From a virus, in IMG/VR virus record IMGVR_UViG_3300036823_000052, positions 1 through 27,923 of that record: a DNA stretch of 27,923 bases, one strand, 5' to 3'. The number at the start of each line of letters is the position of its first letter. The stretch's first letter is position 1. The notes beneath the pieces were generated by a model, which was not told the DNA's origin, did not search any database, and saw only the letters and a program-made list of their open reading frames with translations. Both the position numbers and the translations under genes were made by a program. Shown here piece after piece: positions 7,841 to 16,118 of the stretch.

Positions 7841-10800
7841 TGGGCTTATTCCATCCCGTCACCGGGCTATAGGGGTGCGTCACCACGGCCACCGTCAGCA
7901 GCGAGATCCGGAAGCCTGCCTGTCCCCCATTCGCCGCCGGCTGGCAGCCGATCTGATAGAAGACGCGGTCCGCGGCTGCCTCCAGCGCAAACAGCAGATC
8001 GTTCGCCATCGGAGTACTCATCGGCACAGCGCGCGTGAGTCGCCCTGGAGTCGACAGGTTCCCTAGGAAGGGCTGCAACCGCACCAGCCCGTTGCCGGTC
8101 ACCTTCATCGTCGCGAGGCAGTGCAGCAACCGATGCGTCCCCAGCTGCTTGCCCTGCGCCTCGTCCGGGCTGACGAACCCATAGGTCGTATAGAACGAGG
8201 TATCCCAGTAAGAGCCATAATCGGCATCGATCCCGGAGAGGCTGTCCTCATCCAGCGTGTAAGTCGTCGAGTTCGCCGGAGCCGACGTGGCAAAGCCCGC
8301 AGCCCCACAGAACCCCATCACCTCTTCGCCAGAAGCCAGCGTCAGGAGACCGCAGTAGTTCACGAAGACTGTCCAGGGCGTCCACTTGCGCGTCAGGTCG
8401 GTGGTGATCATCTTGCCCGTAAAGCTGATGCGCAGCGTGCCGGCGCTTGCTAGTGCGCTGGAGGTGTTCAGGTCGCGGTAGTCCAGCACATAGGTCGTAT
8501 TCGTGATGGCCTCATCCCCAGTCGCGGCCAGGATGTAGATCCGGCGACGATAGGGATCGTTGCGCACCACCGTCAGCTGCTTCGCGTCAGGATTGATCGA
8601 GTCCCAGAAGGTCTGCTCCTCCTGCGACATCTTGTCGACCGAGCCGCCGTCGTAGATCCGCAGCCCGGTATCCGAGGCCCATACCTGCCAGTCCTCGAAC
8701 TTGTCATCACCCCACACGCTGATCGCGCCGCACCTCGACGCCACATGCGACACCGACCAGGTCCCCGGTTCGCCGCTGGAAGTGTCCTGCGAGTCATAGA
8801 GGTTGCCCTCGGGTCCCGCAGTCAGCAGGTGAAGCACATCCTTGCGCTCGAACAGCGCGCGGACCTCGTTCGGATCACTCGCGGGGCCCAGCACCCCGGT
8901 AACGCCGTCGAAGGCCTCCGGATTCTGGATATAGCTCGCTCGCACGCTGCGCAGGTAGGGGTTCGCTGTGTAGTACAGCTCCATCTCATCGAGGGTTTGC
9001 ACATCGCCATCGCCAAGCCCCGTAGCGAAGATCCTCAGCACTGTGTCTGCCGGGATCACCGCCGGCGTCTCGGCCGAAAGAACTACTTCGCCAAAACCTC
9101 CAGCCATCGTCGCCGCGACCGTCCCCGTCGCCAAGATCGTGTTCGTCGACGGCGAGTAGAGCTGCACGGTAGTACTTCCCAGCCCCTGATTCCAGAGCCG
9201 GAAGGTGTACTGAGTCAGCGGTTGTAGGATCGCCACATTGTAGGCATCCTGGAATGCTGGCTGGGTGATCGTGCCGTCTGTCCCAGTCCCGCCACCGGTG
9301 ATCTGCCAGGCGCAGCCATAGTCGCCGCCCGTCACCACGGCGCCGGCGCCCGCCGTTGCCATCCAGCCCAGCGGAAGTACCGATCCGCTCAGCGTGCCGC
9401 CTTCGAAGCCCATATTCAGGAACTGCTGGATCTTGTTCCGCTCTCCCCAGGCAAACAATCGGCCCGCATAGCTGAAGAAGCCCAGCACGGGGCCCAGCAC
9501 GACCTGGTTGAACAGGTCATTGCCTGGGATGTCGATCGCCGTCGCAGCCAGGAGCGACTGATCTGTGAAGTTGAAGGTCGCAGAGGTCGACACGTTGTCG
9601 CTGACAACGGTCGAAGTGCCATAGGTCACGCCCAGCAGCTGCGCAGCCACCGGCAGATAGAAGAATGTGCCGCCATTCGCGCCCGTGAAGGCCACCCCGC
9701 GCGCCACAACGTTAGCTGGCCCGATCGCAAGGTTGGACACTGTGATGCCGTTGCAGTTCTGCGGCACAGTGAACGTCACCGGTGGGCTCGGGATGGTCAG
9801 GTAGCCGGAACGCGTGATGAAGAACTCCACGCCCTGGCGCACACCCGGTGCCACAAAGTCATTCGCTCCGATGAAGGTCAGCGTGCCGCCCGTCGCATCG
9901 CCGAAGATGGGCGTATTCGTGGGCTGCAGCCCCAGGTACTGCGGACCCGGATCGATAGTGAACTCGGTCCCCGCCGTCACGCCGGTCCCGCTCTCGGCCA
10001 CAAACGCATAGTCTGTGCCGGTTTCGAAGCCGTTGATGGTGAAGGTGCCCGGGGTGCCACCGGAAGCCGTCGCGATGGTGAAAGTGGGATTGGCGGCCGT
10101 GTTGTTCAGGATGTTATCGCCGTTCAATAGCCCGGCCAGGGTCACCAGCTGGCCAGCCGTCGGCGGCGTGCCGCTGCTCACCGTGTAATGCAGCGTGGCC
10201 ACGCCCGCGGTGATGGAGCTGCCCGTGATCGCCAGGACACCGGAGTCCAGCTGCTGTGTGATCTGCCAGCTCGAATCCCATGCCGCGACGCTCGATCCGG
10301 CGATCTCCGCCGTGTCACCCACACTCAGGTCAGGGACCTGCTCCGTCGTCGTCACCGTCGCCAGCGTGCGCTGGTACGTTGTCACGTTGTCTGGATGACC
10401 GGAGCCGGGCGCAAAAACATAGTCCGAGGTCGCAACGGTGAAGGTGAAGTAATAGAACTGGTGGGGCTGGTCCGGAGGCCCTCCCAGCCCGATATTCGTC
10501 ACCAGCACCACAGCAGGGCCATAGGTGGGCAGCCCATAGGGGTTGGTGAAGTTGAAGTACAGGTAAACCGGGTTGCCGGAGTTGAACGCCGCGACCAGGT
10601 CCGCGTCCTCGCTCGCTCCGTCCGACTTATCTGCATAATAGGCCGTTGCTGTGGTGCCCGGCGCCGTCGATCCTGGCGCGGCCGACTGCAGGAAGTAGGA
10701 GCTTCCCCACACCTGCTGCGCCGGCTGGGTGATCGTCTCGATCGGGAAGCTGTCTGTGGTGATCGAACTCGCCGAGAACACCGGCGGAGCTCCTGGGCCA

Positions 10801-11219
10801 TCCTGCGAGACGCGATCGAGGTTCGTTCCATCGAACTGCAGAGGCACATCGGCCCCATGCAGCCCGTCACTGGTTGCGATGTAGATCTTGCCAAACGCGG
10901 CCGCCGTGAAGAACCGATTCCCCGCGGCCGTCGAGCCGATCACCTGGCCGTTGGCATACATCTTGCCGTCGGCAGTAAAGCGCAGCTGCACCACCGTGCC
11001 ATCGTTCTTGGCGAAGCTGGTGGCGTAGAGCACCTGCGACGTCGTGCCGAGAGTGTCGTTCACCTGCAGGGGCGGCCGTGTATACACCTCACCTGGCTGG
11101 AACGCGACATCGCTGCAGCCCGGCGACAGGCCTTGCGCCAGGTCGCTGGGCGCCAGCTCCGTGTTCTCTCCCGCAAACACGCTCAGCGGGAACTCGACGC
11201 ACCCTTCCGTGTTGTTCAA
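7833..11219 (-). CDS. Very large tail protein, nozzle/stabilisation-protein-like
   Basis: An 1128-residue beta-rich protein. The N-terminal part (residues 1-60) reads as a virion-attachment segment with GCSDVAFQPGEVYTRPPL, and is followed by repeated blades of beta structure. The middle (about 290-500) holds Gly/Thr-rich Ig-like stretches, and residues 560-640 have FAWGERNKIQQFLNMGFEGG. The C-terminal 350 residues are Trp/Tyr/Asp-rich and propeller-like (for example AVLGPASDPNEVRALFERKD, WGDDKFEDWQVWASDTGLRIYDGG). In P22-like phages a beta-propeller tail protein (gp10, about 470 residues) caps the connector at this place in the order; this one is more than twice as long. The start is TTG at 11219 with AAGG upstream; no earlier ATG exists and GTG at residue 14 is an alternative. 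Structural role likely, exact role inferred. Confidence 0.55.
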   Translation of the reverse strand: MNNTEGCVEFPLSVFAGENTELAPSDLAQGLSPGCSDVAFQPGEVYTRPPLQVNDTLGTTSQVLYATSFAKNDGTVVQLRFTADGKMYANGQVIGSTAAGNRFFTAAAFGKIYIATSDGLHGADVPLQFDGTNLDRVSQDGPGAPPVFSASSITTDSFPIETITQPAQQVWGSSYFLQSAAPGSTAPGTTATAYYADKSDGASEDADLVAAFNSGNPVYLYFNFTNPYGLPTYGPAVVLVTNIGLGGPPDQPHQFYYFTFTVATSDYVFAPGSGHPDNVTTYQRTLATVTTTEQVPDLSVGDTAEIAGSSVAAWDSSWQITQQLDSGVLAITGSSITAGVATLHYTVSSGTPPTAGQLVTLAGLLNGDNILNNTAANPTFTIATASGGTPGTFTINGFETGTDYAFVAESGTGVTAGTEFTIDPGPQYLGLQPTNTPIFGDATGGTLTFIGANDFVAPGVRQGVEFFITRSGYLTIPSPPVTFTVPQNCNGITVSNLAIGPANVVARGVAFTGANGGTFFYLPVAAQLLGVTYGTSTVVSDNVSTSATFNFTDQSLLAATAIDIPGNDLFNQVVLGPVLGFFSYAGRLFAWGERNKIQQFLNMGFEGGTLSGSVLPLGWMATAGAGAVVTGGDYGCAWQITGGGTGTDGTITQPAFQDAYNVAILQPLTQYTFRLWNQGLGSTTVQLYSPSTNTILATGTVAATMAGGFGEVVLSAETPAVIPADTVLRIFATGLGDGDVQTLDEMELYYTANPYLRSVRASYIQNPEAFDGVTGVLGPASDPNEVRALFERKDVLHLLTAGPEGNLYDSQDTSSGEPGTWSVSHVASRCGAISVWGDDKFEDWQVWASDTGLRIYDGGSVDKMSQEEQTFWDSINPDAKQLTVVRNDPYRRRIYILAATGDEAITNTTYVLDYRDLNTSSALASAGTLRISFTGKMITTDLTRKWTPWTVFVNYCGLLTLASGEEVMGFCGAAGFATSAPANSTTYTLDEDSLSGIDADYGSYWDTSFYTTYGFVSPDEAQGKQLGTHRLLHCLATMKVTGNGLVRLQPFLGNLSTPGRLTRAVPMSTPMANDLLFALEAAADRVFYQIGCQPAANGGQAGFRISLLTVAVVTHPYSPVTGWNKPNV

Positions 11220-11231
11220 CGGTCAGTGGCC

Positions 11232-11579
11232 TTAGTACTTCTGCATGTCGATCGCAGCCAGGATGCTCGCATCCGGGACCGCAGTCGTGTTCGCCAGCTC
11301 CGTGCCCGGCGCGGAGAAGATCTTCGTCGTCACCGTCGGGATGCCGCCGCTGAACGTGATCGTCGAGACATAGAGGTAGCCGGTCGGCGAAAACCACTGG
11401 AAGGCGATCGGGTTCTTCGACACAAAGGCCGAGGTACCAGGGCCGGCCGTGACGGAGCTGAACGGCGTGGTAAAGCCGCCCGTGGCATACGTGCCGGTGA
11501 GCGCATACTTCACAAATGCGCGCGTCTCGCGGCTGCTGAAGGTGTCGTGAATACGGGTTCCTGTTGCAACAATGGCCAT
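11232..11579 (-). CDS. Phage structural protein of unknown function
   Basis: A 115-residue protein, mostly beta, starting with MAIVATGTRIHDTFSSRETRAF and containing FSSVTAGPGTSAFVSKNP and YLYVSTITFSGGIPTVTTKI. It has a strong AGGAGGG ribosome-binding site and sits between the connector-like gene and the giant tail protein. The size and position fit a head-completion, stopper or decoration protein, but I do not recognise the family. The gap before it (11580-11665) carries copy B of the shared control element. Confidence 0.5.
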   Translation of the reverse strand: MAIVATGTRIHDTFSSRETRAFVKYALTGTYATGGFTTPFSSVTAGPGTSAFVSKNPIAFQWFSPTGYLYVSTITFSGGIPTVTTKIFSAPGTELANTTAVPDASILAAIDMQKY

Positions 11580-11624
11580 GATGGCCCTCCTGTAGAAACT
11601 TGGTGAAATGTGGGATTTAGAGAC

Positions 11625-11649
11625 TTATGTGCGCACGCGCGTATTGCTC
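11625..11649 (-). promoter_or_regulatory. Candidate control element (copy B)
   Basis: On the minus strand GAGCAATACGCGC is followed after 6 nt by ACATAA, matching copy A near 1244-1271. It lies in the 86-bp gap between two genes, about 58 nt before the start at 11579. Function is unknown: internal phage promoter, RNA-processing site or chance match. Confidence 0.3.
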
Positions 11650-11665
11650 TCGAAATTGCGACGCG

Positions 11666-12451
11666 TCAGTTGCCCGGCACGGGCCAGAAGCCCCAGCCGC
11701 CGCGGCGTCCGCCGGAGTAAGGCCGTCTGCGCAGAGTCTGCCGCTGTTTGCGCCTGCTGGTGCGCGTGGCCGCGCCGTTCATAAAGGCGCTTTCGGCCCA
11801 CGCTTCCATCGCTGGAGCCTGAGCTGAACCGCGCGCACTCGCATACTCAAACGCCACCCGCGCGCCCAGGCAGTCTCTGCAACGCATCATGGGCACAAAC
11901 ATCGTCGGAACCAGCACGTTCAGATCCGCACGATATGCCGCGTAGCGGATGCGGAAGTCCTGCGCGAAGGTCGGGGCATAGAAGTACACCCCGTCATCGC
12001 GCCAGTCGAATACGTTGGGATCTCGCCCGATCGGCAGCCCGTCCTCGGCCTGGCGCATCAGCGCGAAGGCATTCGTCGTCTGCGTCTGACGGCGCCAGAT
12101 CGATAGCGGCTGAATCAGGTCCTGCGGCAGCTGGGGCAGGTCAAATTGGTTCACCCCATCGGAGCAGCCCAGCCATGTCAGCCACGCCTGGTCTGCCGTG
12201 TCGCGGCTTGCCGTCGCCGGCAGCCCCTGCAGCACCACTTCCTTGATCAGCGTCTCCACGCCCACGTCGGCGCAGCGGTCCTGATACCACGTCCAGGCAT
12301 CGCTCAGGTACGTCTGCGCATAGGGAGCGTCGTTGGTCAGCAGATCCCCATCCACGTCGTTGATCATGTCGTTCACGCGCGATCGCGCGGTGTTCATGAT
12401 GTCGGAGATGCGGGGATAGGGATTGCCGCCAGCAGGAACGATTGTTCCCAT
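11666..12451 (-). CDS. Head-tail connector / adaptor-like protein (P22 gp4 position)
   Basis: A 261-residue protein whose first half is helical (ISDIMNTARSRVNDMINDVDG, LSDAWTWYQDRCADVGVETL) and second half beta-rich, ending in a basic tail (RRKQRQTLRRRPYSGGRR). The helical N-terminal half with conserved Trp/Tyr is the pattern of portal-adaptor proteins that dock under the portal. Its start is immediately after the TAA of the upstream gene, with AAGG as ribosome-binding site. It is placed after the coat gene and before the giant tail protein, where P22 carries tail-accessory factor gp4. Assignment is by fold pattern and position; sequence identity to gp4 is not evident. Confidence 0.5.
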   Translation of the reverse strand: MGTIVPAGGNPYPRISDIMNTARSRVNDMINDVDGDLLTNDAPYAQTYLSDAWTWYQDRCADVGVETLIKEVVLQGLPATASRDTADQAWLTWLGCSDGVNQFDLPQLPQDLIQPLSIWRRQTQTTNAFALMRQAEDGLPIGRDPNVFDWRDDGVYFYAPTFAQDFRIRYAAYRADLNVLVPTMFVPMMRCRDCLGARVAFEYASARGSAQAPAMEAWAESAFMNGAATRTSRRKQRQTLRRRPYSGGRRGGWGFWPVPGN

Positions 12452-13258
12452 TTACTTGGCCTTGGTCCCCGGCTTCCCTGTGGCCTTGGCAGCCTTCGGG
12501 GCAGGAGCCTCTTTGCGCGGAGCCTTCGCCTCATGCGCATAAAGGTGCGGGAAGAGCTTGCGTGCACGCTCTTCATCCAGGATGGCTCCGCAGCCGCCGT
12601 GATGACAGCGCACAGCATCCACGGCCACAGGCTGACCGCAGCCCTCGCACGGCACCATCTTGGCGTTCTTGCGCGCCCAGGGACGGTCCAGGCCCAGCGC
12701 ACGGCAGGCATTGATATGGTCCCGCGTGATGCCGCTGTAGCTCTTGCCGTTGTCGCCGACCTCCATGCCGCCATTCACCTCGAACGCCCCATCCGCATAG
12801 CGGACGAGCTTGTCGTAGTGAGCGTTCAGCTTGTCGTGGGCAGCTTCGATCTCCTCCTCGGTCGGTTCAGCGCCAGCGGCGATGAACACACCATACTGGG
12901 TCAGATTGTCAGAGCTGTCGCGGAACGCGCTGACACCGATAATGTCGCGGGCGAGCTTCGCACCCTCGGTCGTCAGGTCCCATTTGTACGTCACCGTGCG
13001 GCCGTCGACGGCATCCACGATCGACTCTGGCAGAATGCTCGGCAATCCGGGCTTGCCCTGGTAGGTCAGAGGACCGCTGCAGTCATCGTCCTCGGAGCAG
13101 CCCGGGATGAAGAATGTCCCTAGTGACCCCATCGGCCGGGTGTAGCTCCATGGGCCCACGTTGAAGATGTGGATTCGGTTCTGGTCCATCATCGACCGGA
13201 TCGGCCCTGGCAGTGCGGCGATGCTTCGTGAAATCTCATTGCGGTGGTCAGGCAGCAT
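12452..13258 (-). CDS. Phage protein with C-terminal zinc-ribbon-like motif, unknown role
   Basis: A 268-residue protein. The N-terminal part (25-130) is globular with YTRPMGSLGTFFIPGC and a Cys54/Cys60 pair, then a helical EPTEEEIEAAHDKLNAHYDKL segment (131-152), and a four-cysteine motif Cys204, Cys207, Cys218, Cys223 (CEGCG then CHHGGC) that should bind zinc. The last 30 residues are Lys/Ala/Pro-rich and basic. The ATG overlaps the previous stop by 11 nt with GAGAGG upstream. It sits in the run of genes after the coat protein, so a virion or assembly role is likely, but I do not recognise it. Confidence 0.5.
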   Translation of the reverse strand: MLPDHRNEISRSIAALPGPIRSMMDQNRIHIFNVGPWSYTRPMGSLGTFFIPGCSEDDDCSGPLTYQGKPGLPSILPESIVDAVDGRTVTYKWDLTTEGAKLARDIIGVSAFRDSSDNLTQYGVFIAAGAEPTEEEIEAAHDKLNAHYDKLVRYADGAFEVNGGMEVGDNGKSYSGITRDHINACRALGLDRPWARKNAKMVPCEGCGQPVAVDAVRCHHGGCGAILDEERARKLFPHLYAHEAKAPRKEAPAPKAAKATGKPGTKAK

Positions 13259-13754
13259 GGATCGTATTTCCTCTCGTCAGTGCGGTCTTGATGATCTCGG
13301 TCTTCAGCGCGTCGGCATCGAACGCCTTCCTCTCGGCCGACTTCTTCAGTGCGACCGCGCGCTCGGCATCCGTGAAGTTCAGCTTGCCGAACTGGATCAT
13401 GGCGCAGATCGCATGCGCCTTCCCTGGATCGACAGAGTCCTCGAATTTGTAGCTGAGCTCGTAATCGCCATCCGTGGGGTAAGCCATCTCGGCCGAGCCG
13501 AAGATCTGGGCCGCCAGCATCGCCGCATACTGCTCCGGCGTCATCTGTGTCAGATCTTCGGCACTCAGCCATTTCTCCAGCACCCACTTGTTGCCGACCT
13601 CATACCTCGGCAGCTCGTGGATGCGCCCCTCGAACTTCACCTTGTCCAGCCGCGTATCGCCCTGCACGATCCGGAACAATGGGAGTCCCGTGGGGGTTTT
13701 ACCGTGCTCGATGAGATCGAGCGGATGGAAGGTGATCTCGCGATCAGGCTGCAT
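13248..13754 (-). CDS. Conserved-looking phage protein of unknown function
   Basis: A 168-residue protein starting MQPDREITFHPLDLIEHG. The longer open frame upstream is an Arg/Ser-rich shadow of the preceding gene; ATG at 13754 has AAGGTGAG just before it and overlaps the previous stop by 11 nt, the same overlap as the next junction. Middle residues (PRYEVGNKWVLEKWLSAEDL, then MTPEQYAAMLAAQIFGSAEM) are mixed alpha/beta. It belongs to the coat-to-connector gene run and may be a head-assembly or head-completion factor. No motif that I recognise. Confidence 0.5.
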   Translation of the reverse strand: MQPDREITFHPLDLIEHGKTPTGLPLFRIVQGDTRLDKVKFEGRIHELPRYEVGNKWVLEKWLSAEDLTQMTPEQYAAMLAAQIFGSAEMAYPTDGDYELSYKFEDSVDPGKAHAICAMIQFGKLNFTDAERAVALKKSAERKAFDADALKTEIIKTALTRGNTIHAA

Positions 13755-14430
13755 GCTCACCTTCGGGCTTGGCAGCCGTGTCGGCCTGCTCTGGCTCCGG
13801 CGCGGGCTTGTCAACCTCACCAGCCTCCGGATGCAGGCGCTTGTACTCACCGAACGCGGCATTGATGGTGTCGGAGTGCTCGAGTGCAGCAGTGAGCTTC
13901 GTCTTCCACTCCTCGACCTCACCCTCCGCCTCAGTCACCTTCGCCCATGCAGCAACAGCGGATTCGCCCGCCGTTTTAGCGCTGGCCTCGAACTCGGTGG
14001 ATTGCTTCTGAGCTTCGGTAATCTGAGCCTCGAGGCCATCGACCTTCGTGTCATAGCCCTTCAGCACGTCGCGGGCGGAGGCCAGCTCCTTCTGCAGCTC
14101 GGCGAGAGCGGGATCAGACACGGGCGCGGAGGCTGGCTCCGGCGCGGGCGCGGGCTGCTCCCCAAAGCGCTCCTCGATCAGGTCGGCGATCACCTCGCGA
14201 GCCAGGTTGGAGTTCGATCCAACCGCGCCCAGAAAGCTCGATAAATCGTCATGCCCATACCGCTGCAGGAACGGCTTCGCGCGTTCACTCATGGCGACGA
14301 ACGCGCCACGCGCCACGACAGCCCGCGGAACGCTCACACCCTCCGCCACTTCGATCGCCGCGCGGTCCTGGGCGTCCTTCTCCAGGCGAGCCTGATGCTC
14401 GGCTGTTTCCACGTTCAATTCGTCTGCCAT
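13744..14430 (-). CDS. Acidic coiled-coil protein downstream of the coat gene
   Basis: A 228-residue acidic protein. Residues 1-90 include a helical unit ending in LAREVIADLIEERFG, 92-108 is a Pro/Ala linker (EQPAPAPEPASAPVSDPA), and 109-190 is a long predicted coiled coil with repeated Glu/Lys/Ala heptads (LAELQKELASARDVLKGYD). The C-terminus is again Pro/Glu-rich. GAGGAAAA precedes the ATG. Possible roles are a second scaffold-like or capsid-associated protein. A hairpin lies between this gene and the coat gene and may reduce its expression relative to coat. Confidence 0.5.
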   Translation of the reverse strand: MADELNVETAEHQARLEKDAQDRAAIEVAEGVSVPRAVVARGAFVAMSERAKPFLQRYGHDDLSSFLGAVGSNSNLAREVIADLIEERFGEQPAPAPEPASAPVSDPALAELQKELASARDVLKGYDTKVDGLEAQITEAQKQSTEFEASAKTAGESAVAAWAKVTEAEGEVEEWKTKLTAALEHSDTINAAFGEYKRLHPEAGEVDKPAPEPEQADTAAKPEGEHAA

Positions 14431-14452
14431 CGTGTTTTCCTCGTAAATTGCA

Positions 14453-14480
14453 ACGGGGCTGCCGGCGCCGGCAACCCCGT
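14453..14480 (-). terminator. GC-rich hairpin after the coat gene, probable attenuating terminator
   Basis: CGGGG/CCCCG outer arms flank a 2x2 mismatch and the palindrome GCCGGCGCCGGC, giving a strong hairpin in the 79-bp gap after the coat stop. On the minus strand it is followed only by GTTGCAATTT, so the U tract is poor. It is best read as a partial terminator or 3'-end stabiliser that leaves more coat mRNA than downstream mRNA. Confidence 0.5.
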
Positions 14481-14509
14481 CAGGTTGTGGTTGTGCTGGA
14501 GACCGCGGC

Positions 14510-15766
14510 TTAGTAGCCGGCCGGGATCGCCAGGGAGCTGATGAACGCGTTGGCGCGCGGGTTATCGCACACCACGTTGCCCATCCAGTACAGGTAGCTC
14601 AGCATGGAGGCAGCGACGCCGCCGCTGTCACCCATCGGCCAGAAGGTGCGCTTGCCGTCGACCTCGTAGAAGTCGAGAGCCTGCACCTCGGTCCGATACC
14701 ACGTCTTGAAGTCCAGCAGATCGATGCGACCCGGGATGGCCTTCAGGTTCGTGATGATCTCGATGCCGCCGATGGTCGAGATCTGCTCTGTTGCGAGCAT
14801 GTCTCGGGCCGTGGCGTTACCGGACTGGATGTTCTGCGTGACGTTGATGCCGGTGTTCTCCCACGCGGTCTGCTGATCTAGGCCCATGTGGAACTTCACG
14901 CTGTCGCCGGGCTTGGTGTTCACACCGCGCGCCAGCTTGAGCTGGGCGAGGAGCAAACGCGCCACCTGGGGTGTCAGCGTTGTGTTGCCGGCGTTGACCG
15001 TCGGCGTCGAGAACGCGCCTGGATACGCGGCCACAGAGACACCCGTGTAGGTGCCGGTGGTACGCGCAGCCTGGTACGCCAGGATGCCGTTGAGGCCGGA
15101 GTTGGCGGTGCCGGCCGAGGCGTTCTCGAGCAGCAGGCCAGTGGCGACCGGGTTGGTGCCCGGGTTGGCGGTGAGGTACAGCGCCTTGGCGGTGTTATCG
15201 ACGCCGAGGATGGTGATGGTCTCGGTCACGGCTGTACCGAGGCCGCCGGCGTAATAGTCGACGTCCTGGCCGGCATAGAACCGGGCCGCGTTGTCGACAT
15301 AGATGATGAAGTTGGTGTCGTCGTAGCTGGTGACGATGCCCAGCGTGTTGGCGCCGTCACCGTAGCTCAGCAGCGAATCGATGTTGAAGGCCGCGATGCG
15401 CGTGTGGTCCTTCAGGATCTCAGCCATGTAATCGACCACGGCCTTCTCCCGGCTGTCCGAGGAGATCTCGGCAAGCTTGGTCCACTCCATCACCCAGTCA
15501 AAGCTGACTGGTGCGATGTTGCCGAACGCATACTGCGGAGCTCCGCCGCGACCCATGTCGCCGCCGTCCAGGTTCACCACACGCGACTTGCCGCCGGTGT
15601 AGGGCTTGTAGACGATGCGCTCGGGACGGGTGGAGACCGTGTCCTTCGGACGGGCCTTGATGTACTTCCAGAAAATGGAGTCGAGCGCAAACATCTCCTC
15701 GAGGTCAGGCGAATGCACCTTCTCGAGCTGCGCCGCAAGAATGGCGGAATTATTACCTACAGGCAT
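14510..15766 (-). CDS. Major capsid (coat) protein, HK97-type fold inferred
   Basis: A 418-residue protein directly after the portal/scaffold block, with features of an HK97-fold coat protein: a helical N-terminal arm (residues 1-40, AILAAQLEKVHSPDLEEMFA), an extended loop with Gly-rich YTGGKSRVVNLDGGDMGRGG (56-75), a spine-helix-like SSDSREKAVVDYMAEILKDH (102-121), a beta/Gly/Thr-rich insertion (about 135-265) and a C-terminal domain ending in a hydrophobic strand-turn (YLYWMGNVVCDNPRANAFIS). AGAAGG precedes the ATG at good spacing. A 190-nt leader separates it from a terminator and a tRNA, so its mRNA may be produced or processed separately from scaffold mRNA. Length is close to P22 coat (430 residues) and gene order agrees. 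I do not see a protease-cleaved N-terminal delta domain. Confidence 0.8.
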   Translation of the reverse strand: MPVGNNSAILAAQLEKVHSPDLEEMFALDSIFWKYIKARPKDTVSTRPERIVYKPYTGGKSRVVNLDGGDMGRGGAPQYAFGNIAPVSFDWVMEWTKLAEISSDSREKAVVDYMAEILKDHTRIAAFNIDSLLSYGDGANTLGIVTSYDDTNFIIYVDNAARFYAGQDVDYYAGGLGTAVTETITILGVDNTAKALYLTANPGTNPVATGLLLENASAGTANSGLNGILAYQAARTTGTYTGVSVAAYPGAFSTPTVNAGNTTLTPQVARLLLAQLKLARGVNTKPGDSVKFHMGLDQQTAWENTGINVTQNIQSGNATARDMLATEQISTIGGIEIITNLKAIPGRIDLLDFKTWYRTEVQALDFYEVDGKRTFWPMGDSGGVAASMLSYLYWMGNVVCDNPRANAFISSLAIPAGY

Positions 15767-15957
15767 GGGAAACCTTCTTTTGAGTGAGCTCTCCCGATAC
15801 CCATTTGCCCGAAGGCCAGCGTGGGCGCTGCTGAAGCGTCATCGTGAGGCGGGTACTGCGTCACTCAAGCCGGTTTCCGGTTGCGCGCCGGGAAGGCGCC
15901 CTGGTGTCCGATCCAGGCAAAGGGCTTGTGTCTTGTTGCGGTGCTGCGGTGAAACAC

Positions 15958-15982
15958 GAAAGCCGCCCCGAAGGACGGCTTC
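15958..15982 (-). terminator. UUCG-loop terminator between the tRNA gene and the coat gene
   Basis: On the minus strand GAAGCCGTCC, a TTCG loop and GGGCGGCTTTC form a 10-bp stem with one G-U pair, followed by GTGTTTC. The gap from 15767 to 16118 has no coding frame that I trust: it holds the tRNA, this hairpin and a 175-nt coat leader with smaller inverted repeats (GCGCC...GGGAAGGCGCC on the plus strand near 15883-15900). No sigma70-like promoter for the coat gene is clear. Confidence 0.65.
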
Positions 15983-16035
15983 CATTGCCGGGGATTTCGT
16001 CAAGAACCGCTACGGTGGCTCCCCTGGTTCACACT

Positions 16036-16110
16036 TGGCTGAAGAGATAGGATTCGAACCTATGGCCGCCCGCTTAACAGGCGGGAGCTCTACCGCTGAG
16101 CTACTCTCCA
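16036..16110 (-). tRNA. tRNA-Asn (anticodon GTT), CCA encoded
   Basis: A complete cloverleaf on the minus strand: acceptor TGGAGAG pairs with CTCTTCA (one G-U), D arm GCTC-AGCGGTA-GAGC, anticodon arm CCCGC-CTGTTAA-GCGGG with anticodon GTT at 16078-16076, a five-base variable loop, T arm ATAGG-TTCGAAT-CCTAT, discriminator G and an encoded CCA end. It starts 8 nt after the stop of the scaffold-like gene and must be co-transcribed with it. It supplies Asn decoding (AAC/AAU). No tmRNA or other tRNA was found nearby. The location inside a head-gene operon is unusual. Confidence 0.95.
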
Positions 16111-16118
16111 AAACTTGA

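Noticed and set aside
10188-11606. Long plus-strand open frame of 472 codons
   Set aside because: It lies entirely opposite the giant tail gene and the gene before it, is Arg/His-rich, has no ribosome-binding site or motif, and is typical of a G+C-rich antisense shadow.
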